From Chenopodium formosanum (taxonomy: Eukaryota > Streptophyta > Magnoliopsida > Caryophyllales > Amaranthaceae), in contig CM044858.1 of the NCBI GenBank assembly GCA_024500155.1, positions 23,733,795 to 23,797,794 on the forward strand: a stretch of DNA of 64,000 nucleotides. Reading direction: 5' to 3'. The notes under the pieces are model-generated. The model was not told the origin of the DNA, made no database searches, and worked only from the letters and a program-made list of their open reading frames with translations. Position 1 is the stretch's first letter. Every line of letters begins with the position of its first letter. A program made the translations under genes and the position numbers. Positions 1 through 8,763 of this stretch are shown here, in pieces.

Positions 1-85
1 GTTTGACTTTCATTTGACTCAATTATCCTTGTTGAATGCATTTAACTTTCATTTGATTTAAAAAGCTTTGTTTGAATGTGTTTGA
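1..85 (+). repeat. Satellite A, partial unit at window start
   Basis: One unit of the 79-bp satellite. It has two half-units of 40 and 39 bp, with cores TTTGACTTTCATTTGACTC and TTTGACTTTCATTTGATTC (variants here). It runs off the left edge and is cut at 85 by the CACTA insertion. Bases 83-85 (TGA) are the left copy of that element's target duplication. Confidence 0.9.
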
Positions 86-106
86 CACTAGTAGAAAAAA
101 CCAATT

Positions 107-307
107 GGCCACCGGTTCAAAACCCCTCTATGCCACTGGTTTTGAATCGGTGGTCATTTGGGGGGTGGCAATTATCCTTTAAAAAGCCACCCGTTCAAAA
201 TCGGTGGCAAAAACAAGTATTGCCACCGGTTAACCGGTGGCGATAATGCTACCCGCTTTTGTTTTTTTAATTATTTTAAACATAAATGCCACCGGTTAAC
301 CGGTGGC
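107..307. repeat. Left subterminal ACCGGT palindromes of the CACTA element
   Basis: Several copies of (G)CCACCGGTT and its complement. They include two perfect 20-nt palindromes, GCCACCGGTTAACCGGTGGC, at 222-241 and 288-307, and imperfect inverted pairs at about 131-155 and 186-208. Clustered subterminal motifs are what CACTA transposases bind in known elements; a binding role here is inferred. Confidence 0.8.
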
Positions 308-1376
308 AATAACATGTACATTTTTTTTATTTGTTTTTTTCAGCAATAATAATAATAATATAATAAAAAAAACCCAAAAGACAATGAAATATAATCACGT
401 TATATTCAACATTAATTTGTGGTACAATACAAAAAAAAATAAAAAAATTACAATGAATTAATTAAAACAGTGATTATATTCAACATTAATTTGTTGTACA
501 ATACAGAACAAAAATAAAAAAAATTACAATGAATTAATTCAGACAATGAAAAAAACGCTATATTGTTATGTACAATAAAAAAAATATTACAACATCAAAA
601 ACAATATTCCAAAATCAAAATCTTGAATCCTTGTTGCATTGCATCAAGTAACCTCTGCATCAATTAAAACCCAGAAATTAATAATTCAAATCAAGAACCC
701 AGAAAATTACTCAAACAGAAACACAACAATTACACAAACCCAGAAAATCTATGAAGAAAAAGCAAATTCTAAAAAAACCCGAAACTAAACAGATCAAAAC
801 ACAACAAAATTTCACAAACTAAGATCAAAATATCCAAAAAAAAAAAAAACAAACAAAGAAGTCCAATTCTTAGAATTATCAACCCTTTTCTGCAACCAAT
901 TGAATAATCACCAAACTCATACACACCTTTGTTGGTAAAAAACCCGAAGTCCAACAACCTAGATCTACCAACCAACCACCACCCATCAATAACCACGACC
1001 GAAGTCCAACAACCTAGATCTACCAACCAACCTCCCCCACCAGCCACCTAAAATGACCCAACCACCCCACCACCCACCTAAAACCACAGCCGAGGCAAAT
1101 AACATCCCAAAAATTAACAAAAACAAAAAAAAATCGGAAAAAATACCTTCATTCGAAACACAAAAACATTGAAATCAGGTTTAAAAGGCCAATTTCGACC
1201 ATGAAAACTCTAGATCTAGACTTTTCATGGTCAATTTTGACCTGAAAACCTATATTTTCATCACGAAGAGGGAGACTGTGGTGTTGTCGGAGGGCTTTGA
1301 GGGTTTTTCGGGGGTGGTTAGTACCGGTGTTGGTGGTTTTAGTTGGGGTGGTTAGTAGCAGTGTTGGTGGATATAG

Positions 1377-1620
1377 GTGGTGGTTAGTTGCGGTAGTCGA
1401 GGTGAGAGAAGGAGAGACGAGAAAGAGGGAGAGGTGAGAGAAGGAGAGACGAGAGAGAGGAAAGATAAGAGGATGGTTGTGGTGGTGGTGGTGGTGGTGG
1501 TGAGAGAAGGAAAGCGTGAAGAGGAGAGAGAGAGAGAGGTGGGAGAACGTAGACGAGAGAGAGAGAGGTGGGAGAAGGAGAGCACGAAGAGGAGAGAGGG
1601 AGGGGGAGGAGGCTGTGAGT
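1377..1620. repeat. Purine-rich simple-sequence tract inside the CACTA element
   Basis: Low-complexity GAGAGA/GGAGAGA stretches with a (GTG)n run near 1477-1501. Open frames across it (His-, Ser- and Leu-rich on the minus strand; Arg- and Glu-rich on the plus strand) follow from the base composition and are not credible genes. Confidence 0.75.
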
Positions 1621-1678
1621 GAAATTTGGGTAGGGTTAGGGTTTATATAGGGAGGGCTTGTTTTTTTTAGATGAAAAG

Positions 1679-1820
1679 CCACCGGTTTGGTTTAAACTTC
1701 AAATCGGTGGGATAATGGTTTCCCCCACCGGTTCGAACCGAACCGGTGGCAAAAACCTCCCCTCAAAATCCCGCCTATTTTTCCCCATATTTTCCCCACC
1801 GGTTTTTTAAACCGGTGGCC
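1679..1820. repeat. Right subterminal ACCGGT palindromes of the CACTA element
   Basis: Three inverted pairs built on CCACCGGTT and AACCGGTGG, at about 1679-1710, 1724-1750 and 1795-1820. They mirror the left end and support one element with matched subterminal regions. Confidence 0.8.
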
Positions 1821-1855
1821 TTAGGGCGGTGCCAATCTTCTTTTTTCACCTAGTG

Positions 1856-2148
1856 TGACTTTTATTTGACTCAATTATCTTTGTTGAATGCATTTGACTT
1901 TATTTGATTCAAAAAGCTTTGTTTGAATGAGTTTGACTTTCATTTGACTCAATAATCTTTGTTGAATGCATTTGACTTTCATTTGGTTCAAAAAGCGTTG
2001 TTGAATGTGTTTGACTTTCATTTGACTAAATTAGCTTTGTTGAATGCATTTGAGTTTTATTTGATTCAAAAAGCTTTATATGAATGTTTTTGACTTTCAT
2101 TTGACCCAATTACCTTTGTTGAATGCATTTGACTTTCATTTGGTTCAA
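1856..2148 (+). repeat. Satellite A, part of the 769-bp HOR array
   Basis: Continuation of the satellite after the CACTA insertion. Bases 1856-1858 are the right TGA target copy. The units are tandem 79-mers with scattered substitutions. Confidence 0.9.
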
Positions 2149-2345
2149 TATATCTCTTTTTTGTTGCTATTGAAAACAAGTTGTCTTTCTAGTTGTTGCT
2201 AGATTTAATCAAATTTAGTCTTGTTTCCATATATCAACAAATTCTGACAACTAATTTTTTATTTGTAGCGATTTAGAAACAAATTGAGGCAACAAATTTT
2301 TGAATTGTTCCTATTAGAAATTAGTCGTCTTACTAGTTGTTGCAT
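2149..2345 (+). repeat. Segment S (196-bp spacer of the A HOR), copy 1
   Basis: Non-A segment beginning TATATCTCTTTTTTGTTGC and ending with a second CTTACTAGTTGTTGC-type motif. It contains TTGTTGC/GAAACAA words that are degenerate internal repeats. Copies follow at 8970, 9738, 10506, 11265 (split by the LTR element), 19748, 46732, 47501, 60206 and 60975. It defines the HOR phase. Confidence 0.85.
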
Positions 2346-2729
2346 ATAACTTTCATTTGACTCAAAAAGCGTTGTTGAATGTGTTTGACTTTCATTTGAC
2401 TCAATTAGCTTTAATGAATGCATTTGAGTTTTATTTGATTCAAAAAGCTTTATTTGAATGTGTTTGATTTTCATTTGAGTCACAAAGCTTTGTTGAATGC
2501 ATTTGACTTTCATTTGATTCAAAAAGCTTTGTTTGAATGTGTTTGACTTTCATTTGAGTCAAAAAGCTATGTTTAATGCATTTGACATTCATTTGATTTA
2601 AAAAAGCTTTGTTTGAATGTGTTTGACTTTCATTTGACTCAATTATCATTGTTGAATGCATTTGACTTTCATTTGTTTCAAAAAGCTTTGTTTGAATGTG
2701 TTTGACTTTCATTTGACTCAATCGTCTTT
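2346..2729 (+). repeat. Satellite A ending at the LINE-1 insertion
   Basis: About five 79-bp units. Bases 2712-2729 match 8764-8781 at 17 of 18 positions and are the probable target-site duplication of the LINE that follows. Confidence 0.88.
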
Positions 2730-2730
2730 T

Positions 2731-3824
2731 TTTTTTTGGAAAATAAGATTTTATTACCAAAGAGAGAAAGTTACAACTTACAAAAGCTAAGTTATAACTA
2801 CCACCAGAACACAAAAAGACCTGAAAAAAACAGGCCAACCCCACAACCAGTTCTAGATCCAAACCTAGCCACCTTCTAGGAAGGACCTAGAACAACTGGA
2901 CTCAGACTTTCGGCCACCTTCTAGGAAGGGTTCCGGAAACCAGGACCAGACAACAAACAACCAGAAAAACAACAAAACCAAACACCCAAAAGACACCAAA
3001 ACCAACAGTCAGTAGTAGACAAGCCTGCAAACTGACATGAAAACTAAAACAACAAAAAGACAGCAAAAAAAAGAACCAAAGCTAGCCTCAATTGCAGAAA
3101 ACAAAGCACAAAACAATAGATAACTGCACAACAGCACCAACAGCAGAGAACACCAACAGCAGCTAGGCAAAGCAAGGCAAAGAGCATAGCAGAAGCTGTA
3201 AACCAGCAGAAGCAGCAGCAACAAACACCACCCACAGCTTACAGCAGCACACTGCAGGCACTAGAGCACTGAGCAGCAGCATAAAACAGCAAGGCAGACA
3301 GCAGTGCAAAGCAGTGCACAGCAACACACAGCAGAGCAGCAGAGGCACAGAACAGCAACAAGCACTACAGACCAGCAACAACAGCAAGCAGCAAGCACAG
3401 CAACCAGCAGCAGATTGCAGCAGTCAGCAGGACAGCACAGCAGGCAGCAGCAGAAGCAGACCAACAACAACAGATCAGCAGCACCTGCAGCAGACTGCAG
3501 CAGACAGACAGCACAGCAGGCAGCAGACTGCAGCAGACAGCAAACCACAGCAGGCAGCAGAACACAGTAGGCAGCAGCAGATCAGCAACAGCAGCAACCA
3601 AACAACAGCAAAGAAACAACAGCAGCAGACTGCATCAACATCAGCAGCAACACACCAACAGCACAACAACACAAACCACAGGCAGCAGCAACACAGAAGC
3701 ACAGCAAAGCACAGAAATAGCCTGCAGAAAAGGAAACCAATACAAAAAGAAACAACGGGAAACCCAGTATCAGAACCCAACCCAAGGAAACCAGAACAAA
3801 AACACAAAGAGCCCGAGACAAGCC
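2731..3824 (-). other. LINE-1 3' untranslated region, CAG/CTG-rich
   Basis: About 1.1 kb between the ORF2 stop and the poly-A tail. From about 3100 to 3720 it is dominated by imperfect GCA/CAG trinucleotides (CTG/TGC on the element's sense strand). Long open frames with poly-Gln or poly-Cys here are composition artefacts. The tail-proximal part carries the doublet motif listed separately. Confidence 0.75.
2869..2929 (-). promoter_or_regulatory. Duplicated 16-bp motif in the LINE-1 3' UTR
   Basis: CCACCTTCTAGGAAGG occurs at 2869-2884 and again at 2914-2929. CCTTC and GAAGG can pair as a short stem. The second LINE in this window has the same doublet in its 3' UTR. L1-clade elements whose reverse transcriptase recognises a 3' RNA structure are known; that role here is inference. 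Confidence 0.55.
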
Positions 3825-6800
3825 CTAAACGATCAAATATTTGCTTCCCGCCGGGATTCTACAAACTGAGTGAAAGACAATATCCCGAACAAGGGCATCA
3901 ACTGATTTGCAACAACCAGTAAAGAGAACTGCATTCCTTTGAATCCAAATACCATAAACCGTTTCAGTGAAGGCCACCGGGATCACTTTATTCTTCAATC
4001 TGGAACTTCTGCAGATTTTTTTCATCCAATCAATCTCATCACTAAACTGCTGAACAGGCTTGGAAACACGTAAGATCCCCAAAACCTTACTCCAAACCTT
4101 CCTAGAGAAATCACAATCAAAGAAAAGATGCTGAACACTTTCATTGCCATTCAAACAAAGGAAACACTTTGGATCACAAGAGATGTGCCATTGAAGCAAC
4201 CTATCCTTAGTGACAAACCTATTCCATAAAGCTAGCCACAATATGAAAACACTCTTGGGAGTTGCTAAGTTATGGCAAGTAACTCTCTTCCAAGGAACTT
4301 TAGGCACTTGAGGCCTAATAGCAGCATAAAGCTGCTTGATTTTCAACTTGTTGCCCTGAACGAAACCATCCCATCCCCCTTGATCATTCACAATATCTCT
4401 ACAACTCAAAATCTTCTTCAAGAACCAGGAGCATCTAGCAGGGGTAGGAGTGGTCCAACAATCTTTGTGCTTGAAATAGTAGATATGAACCCACTTAACC
4501 CAAAGATTATCAGCCTTGTGAGCAATATCCCAAAGTAACTTAGTGACAGCTGCTTTATTCCACTCAGGAAGAGAAAGCAGATTCCAGCCACCACAAACTT
4601 TAGGAAGGCAAACATTATTCCAAGCAACCAAAGACTTCTTAGCAGGAGCAGAGGATCCAGTCCAAAGAAAGCATCTGAACCTAGCCTCAATCTCTTTCAG
4701 AATTTTCTTCGGAAGAATAAAAATTTGAGCCCAATAAGTCTGTATACCAAACAACACACTCTTCACCAATTGAAGCCTCCCAGCATAGGACAGGTGTTTA
4801 GCCATCCACCCTTGAATCCTAGCAGTGACTCTCTCCACCAAAGGCCTACAATGAGCAATAGTAAGCTTCTTTGAAGAGAGAGGGACCCCAAGATACCTAA
4901 AAGGAATGGAGCCTTGAGAAACACCAAGAAGCTCCCTCAACTCATTCTGAACATCAACAGAGACTCCTCCAAAGTAGACTTCACTTTTATCAAGATTAGC
5001 AGAAAGCCCAGAGGCACCCGAGAATTTCGAGAAGGCTTGGAAGAGAAGCCTAACAGAAACACTATCAGCTCGAGAAAACATCAATAAATCATCAGCAAAC
5101 ATCATGTGAGTTAGGTTTAACTTTTCACATCTAGGGTGAAAGTTAAAGTCAGGAGACAACCTAAGCTCATCAAGGCATCTGGAGAGGTATTCCATACCAA
5201 TAGCAAAGAGAAAGGGAGACATAGGATCACCTTGCCTTAGCCCTTTCTTAGCTTCAAAGGGGGGGGGGGGGGCAGGAAAACCATTAATAAGAATAAAATA
5301 AGAGACAGAAGTAAGACAATTCCAGATCCAATCAACAAATCTCTGAGGGAAACCAAGCTCTTGCATGACAGTGATCAAGAAACCCCACTCAACCGAATCA
5401 TAGGCTTTCTTCAAATCCACCTTAACCATACACCTAGGAGAGATAAATTTGTGATCATAGCCTTTGATCAATTCAGTTGCAAGAAGAATATTGTCACTAA
5501 TGTGCTTGCCAGGAATGAACCCTGACTGAGCATCATCAATCACCTCACCAATGACAGCAGCAAGCTTAGCAGTTATGACTTTAGAAATGAGCTTATAGAC
5601 CACAGTACAACAGGCTATAGGTCTAAAATCCTTAACATGAGAAGCAGAAAGGACTTTAGGGACCAAAGTAATAGTTGTACAATTCCATTGCCTAGGCAAA
5701 ATCCCATTATTAAAGAAATCAATAACACTAGCATAAATATCATCTTTCACAATATGCCAAGCTCTCTTAAAGAAATAGGAGTTAAAGCCATCAATACCAG
5801 GAGCTTTAGTGTTATCAATTCCCTTAAGGCCAGCATCAATTTCAGCATGAGAGATAGGCCTAATGAGGTAGCTCTGAGCAGCAGAGCTAAGCTGCTTACC
5901 CCTCCGCATAGTAATAAGGTCAACAGCAGGGAGCCAAGGAGCCTGAGTCCCTAAAAGAGACTTATAGAAAGAGATAATTTCATGAGAGATAGCATCTGGA
6001 TCCTTAAGCAACACCTGATTAGAATCAAAAATAGAATCAATTCTATTCCTTGCTTGCCTAGTCTTCATCACAGAAAAGAAGTAGTGGGAATTGCCATCTC
6101 CAAGCTTAACCCAATTAATCCTAGATTTTTGCTTGAAGATGCTTTCCTGAATATCATTCCAGTGCTTAACAACCTTAATAGCATCAGATTCTTTAGCATA
6201 TAAATCCAAATCATCAGGGTTCTGAGCCATTAAGGTTTGAATTCTAGAAAGCTCATCATTAGCCTGGTCAATCTTTTCCTCAAAGTTGCCAAACTGCTTG
6301 CTAGTAAGAGATTTGATACTAGACTTTACAGAATTGAGCTTCTGCCAAACAGAACTACCAGAGCCCCAAGCCTGCGAAACAGTATCAAGAAAATCAGGGT
6401 GATCCGCAATACAGTTTAGAAACCGGAAAGGTCTACCTTTCCCCACAGGGCCAGAGCAAATATCCAGCAAAACAGGACTATGATCAGATAAAGAAGGAGG
6501 GAGATAAACAGTCTCCACATGCCCATGAGAAGCTAACCAAGCTTGATTACCAAAGACTCTATCAAGTCTAGAAAGCGTTCTAGGGCCAGTATGAGCCTTA
6601 TTAGACCAAGAGTAGAAGGACCCTTTGCTTTTGAGCTCAGTGAGGTCCAAATCATCAACCAAATTCTGAAAGTCTCTAGTCTAATAATCAGTAACATCAG
6701 CACCATGAAGCCTATCAGAAGCATGAAGAACAGAGTTATAATCACTAACACAAAGCCAAGGAGAATGCTGGATAGAGATGCTTCTGAGCCCCTCCCACAA

Positions 6801-7157
6801 AGAAAGCCTATCATGAATGGAGTGAAGACCATAGACAACAGTGAGAAAAATCTGAGTAGAGAGATCCTTAGAAGAAACAGTACAATGAATGAACAGTTCA
6901 TGAATCTTCAAAACATTAACAGTTACTCTATCCACATTCGAACCAAGCCAAATCCTCCCTTTGGGAGAATGATCATAATTGCACAACTAGAGCCAAGAAG
7001 AGCCAAACTTCTTCTGATAAGTGAGAACATTTTTCAACTTGATTTTTGTTTCAAGCAATCCAACAACATCAACTGAATGAGAGTGAAGCAACCTCCTTAC
7101 AGAGGCAACTTTGCCAGGGTCATTCAGGCCCCTGACATTCCAAATAGAGTAAATCAT
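3825..7157 (-). pseudogene. LINE-1 ORF2: endonuclease / reverse transcriptase, two in-frame stops
   Basis: One frame of 1110 codons from an ATG at 7157 to TAG at 3825-3827, broken only by TAG codons at 6987-6989 and 6681-6683. Order: an APE-type endonuclease (about residues 1-230: WNVRGLND near the start, LLETK, SDYN, RLDRV, SDHSPVL), a linker, a reverse transcriptase (about 430-710: TLVPKV, RPIACC, KVDLKKAYDSVEW, RQGDPMSPFLF, FADD at about 686), and a zf-RVT region (about 955-1040, with CFLC and HLFFDC). These enzymes would perform target-primed reverse transcription in the nucleus. Its ATG overlaps the ORF1 stop as ATGA. A run of 14 G (5259-5272) encodes consecutive prolines just before the RQGD motif and keeps frame. 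The catalytic RT residues are present, so the damage is small. Confidence 0.92.
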
Positions 7158-8671
7158 GACACCAAAGGGGGATTAACCTCACCCCCGCTTGGATTAATAG
7201 TGAACCCACCTGCACCATCCATTTCATTTGCAAACAAAGCAACAAAGGCATTAGAGGTAGAAGCATGCTGATGAACTCTAGTTTGCTGGCTTTTTGTTTT
7301 CCTCCCTACTATTCTCCAACCCTCATCTGAATTCTTAGAGGTATGAACCTGTGGAGTAATAATAGATTGACCATGAACAGAAACCCCAACATCAACAGCA
7401 GCAGAAGGAGCAGGAACATGGGTAGGCTTCGGAGCCCAAACTTGCTTTTGCTTAGGAGGAATAGGAGCCGGTTGCTTAGAAGCCTGCTTAGCCAAAGGAG
7501 GCTTAACAGAGCAATCATGACCAATCTTGTTACACTTAGAGCAAAAAGAAGGAGCCCACTCATACACCACCCTGATCTCCAATAATTCCTTCAAAGGACT
7601 CTCAACCCACACAGAGGATGGCAAAGGCTTTGTAACATCAATCTCAATCAGAACCCTAGCAAAAGACACTCTAAGCTGTCTAGTAGTACACTCATCAGCA
7701 CAAATTGGCACTCCAAGCAAACTACCAAGGCGGCTAAGAGTGTGAGATCCCCAACAATTAAGTGGAAGATTAGGGAATTTAACCCAAAGAGGAATAGTTC
7801 TAAGTATTTCAGCATGAAAATCAAAATCAGGGCACCAAGGCTTCACTATTGCAGGCTTTCCAAAGAACATATGAGGACCAGAACAAAGAATAGTATCTCT
7901 ATCATCACTAGAACACATATTGATAATAAAGTACCCATCATCATGCCAATACACATCTGGTTTTTGCATATCATTCCATTGTTGAGCAAAGAAACGAAGA
8001 ACAGCAGCAATAGTAGGATAAAAGCCAACCACATAAAAAACAAGAGCATTAGCCCATTTTCGATTACCTTCCTCAAGCTCGACTGCTTGTAGCTCAGCAA
8101 TTAGTTTCCCATCTTGCACTTTCGGAGCAACAAAGGATAGTGTAGCTCCTTTAGCAGCCAATTTCCCAGCAAAAGTTGAAGCACGAGTCCCCTTCTGCTC
8201 CAGAACAGGGGAAGCAGCACGGTTTTCAGAACAATCACGCGAGCTCAGCTCCAAGGCAGAAAGAGGAGCAGCTCGATCTTCATTAATGTCATGCGCAATA
8301 TGCTCCAGAAAGGTTGAGGAAGGAAATACAGCATGTCCTGTTGCATCACCAAGCCCAGATCCACCAGCATCCAATGGAACAGTAACCCCCGAAACCCTAG
8401 GTACTGTTCCATTGGATTGCTTCGATTTGGCAGAAGCTTTAGCAACTGAAGTAGCTTCAACATCCACAGGAACGCCGGAAATAGCACCACCAGCTGACTG
8501 AACTACCGCCGGCGCCGGAGTAAGCAGTTCATCCCCCTCTTGAATCGGGCTAGGAACAAAAGGGGTATTTGAAATCCCCAAATTCTTCAAAACCGAGCCA
8601 ACAACTTCATGAGAAGCCTTTTGTTGCGCAATTTGAGGTGTAGAAATAGCTTGCTTCTTCTTCTTCGCCAT
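7154..8671 (-). CDS. LINE-1 ORF1: DUF4283 / zinc-knuckle nucleic-acid-binding protein
   Basis: Open frame of 505 aa. The start is the ATG at 8671 (MAKKKKQ), because no earlier in-frame ATG exists. The N-terminus is basic; residues 30-170 are low-complexity (Ala/Ser/Val). DUF4283 spans about 200-355, with the usual IPLWVKFPNLPLNCWG segment. A cysteine motif CSKCNKIGHDC follows near 375; its spacing (CX2CX4HX1C) is shorter than a standard CX2CX4HX4C knuckle. The C-terminal 100 residues are rich in Pro, Lys and Gln. Plant L1 ORF1 proteins of this layout are thought to coat the element RNA. The stop TGA shares bases with the ORF2 start. Intact, unlike ORF2. Confidence 0.9.
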   Translation of the reverse strand: MAKKKKQAISTPQIAQQKASHEVVGSVLKNLGISNTPFVPSPIQEGDELLTPAPAVVQSAGGAISGVPVDVEATSVAKASAKSKQSNGTVPRVSGVTVPLDAGGSGLGDATGHAVFPSSTFLEHIAHDINEDRAAPLSALELSSRDCSENRAASPVLEQKGTRASTFAGKLAAKGATLSFVAPKVQDGKLIAELQAVELEEGNRKWANALVFYVVGFYPTIAAVLRFFAQQWNDMQKPDVYWHDDGYFIINMCSSDDRDTILCSGPHMFFGKPAIVKPWCPDFDFHAEILRTIPLWVKFPNLPLNCWGSHTLSRLGSLLGVPICADECTTRQLRVSFARVLIEIDVTKPLPSSVWVESPLKELLEIRVVYEWAPSFCSKCNKIGHDCSVKPPLAKQASKQPAPIPPKQKQVWAPKPTHVPAPSAAVDVGVSVHGQSIITPQVHTSKNSDEGWRIVGRKTKSQQTRVHQHASTSNAFVALFANEMDGAGGFTINPSGGEVNPPLVS

Positions 8672-8763
8672 TGAAATCCAGATTTGATGAAGAAAACCAA
8701 TCAAAAATGAAGAACCATGAAGAAGAGAGAGAAGAGAGAAAGTCAACGAAAGTCAAAAATGTG

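Larger units (their letters stand above)
86..1855. mobile_element. Non-autonomous CACTA (En/Spm-type) DNA transposon
   Basis: The element starts with CACTAGTAGAAAAAA and ends with the inverse of CACTAGGTGAAAAAA, a 15-bp terminal inverted repeat with two mismatches. It is flanked by the 3-bp direct repeat TGA (83-85 and 1856-1858), the duplication length of the CACTA superfamily. Removing the element and one TGA restores an uninterrupted satellite A unit. It encodes no transposase domain. The inside is AT-rich (310-1150), followed by a purine-rich GGTGG/GAGAGA tract. Both subterminal regions carry ACCGGT-centred palindromes, the usual kind of transposase-binding repeat in this superfamily (inference). 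Transposition would need an enzyme supplied in trans. Confidence 0.9.
2730..8763 (-). mobile_element. LINE-1: near full-length L1-type non-LTR retrotransposon
   Basis: Antisense to the window. It has a poly-T run (poly-A tail) at 2727-2737, a 3' UTR, ORF2 (endonuclease, reverse transcriptase, zf-RVT), ORF1 (DUF4283 plus zinc knuckle) and a 5' UTR of about 92 bp. The flanking 18-bp repeat TTTGACTCAATYGTCTTT (2712-2729 and 8764-8781) is a plausible target duplication. Because the target is itself repetitive, this was checked by spacing: subtracting 6052 bp from the 6821-bp distance between the flanking S segments leaves 769 bp, the HOR period. That supports the boundaries. ORF1 is open; ORF2 has two in-frame stops. 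Confidence 0.9.

Noticed and set aside
107..307. MicroRNA precursor from the CACTA palindromes
   Set aside because: Perfect short palindromes without a loop or a miRNA-like arm length; better explained as transposase-binding repeats.
1149..1682. 177-codon Ser/Leu/His-rich ORF
   Set aside because: Translation of the purine/pyrimidine microsatellite inside the non-autonomous CACTA element.
3304..3922. Poly-Gln/Ser open frames (plus strand) and poly-Cys/Leu frames (minus strand)
   Set aside because: They lie in the CAG/CTG-rich 3' UTR of LINE-1; every frame is open because the repeat lacks stop codons.
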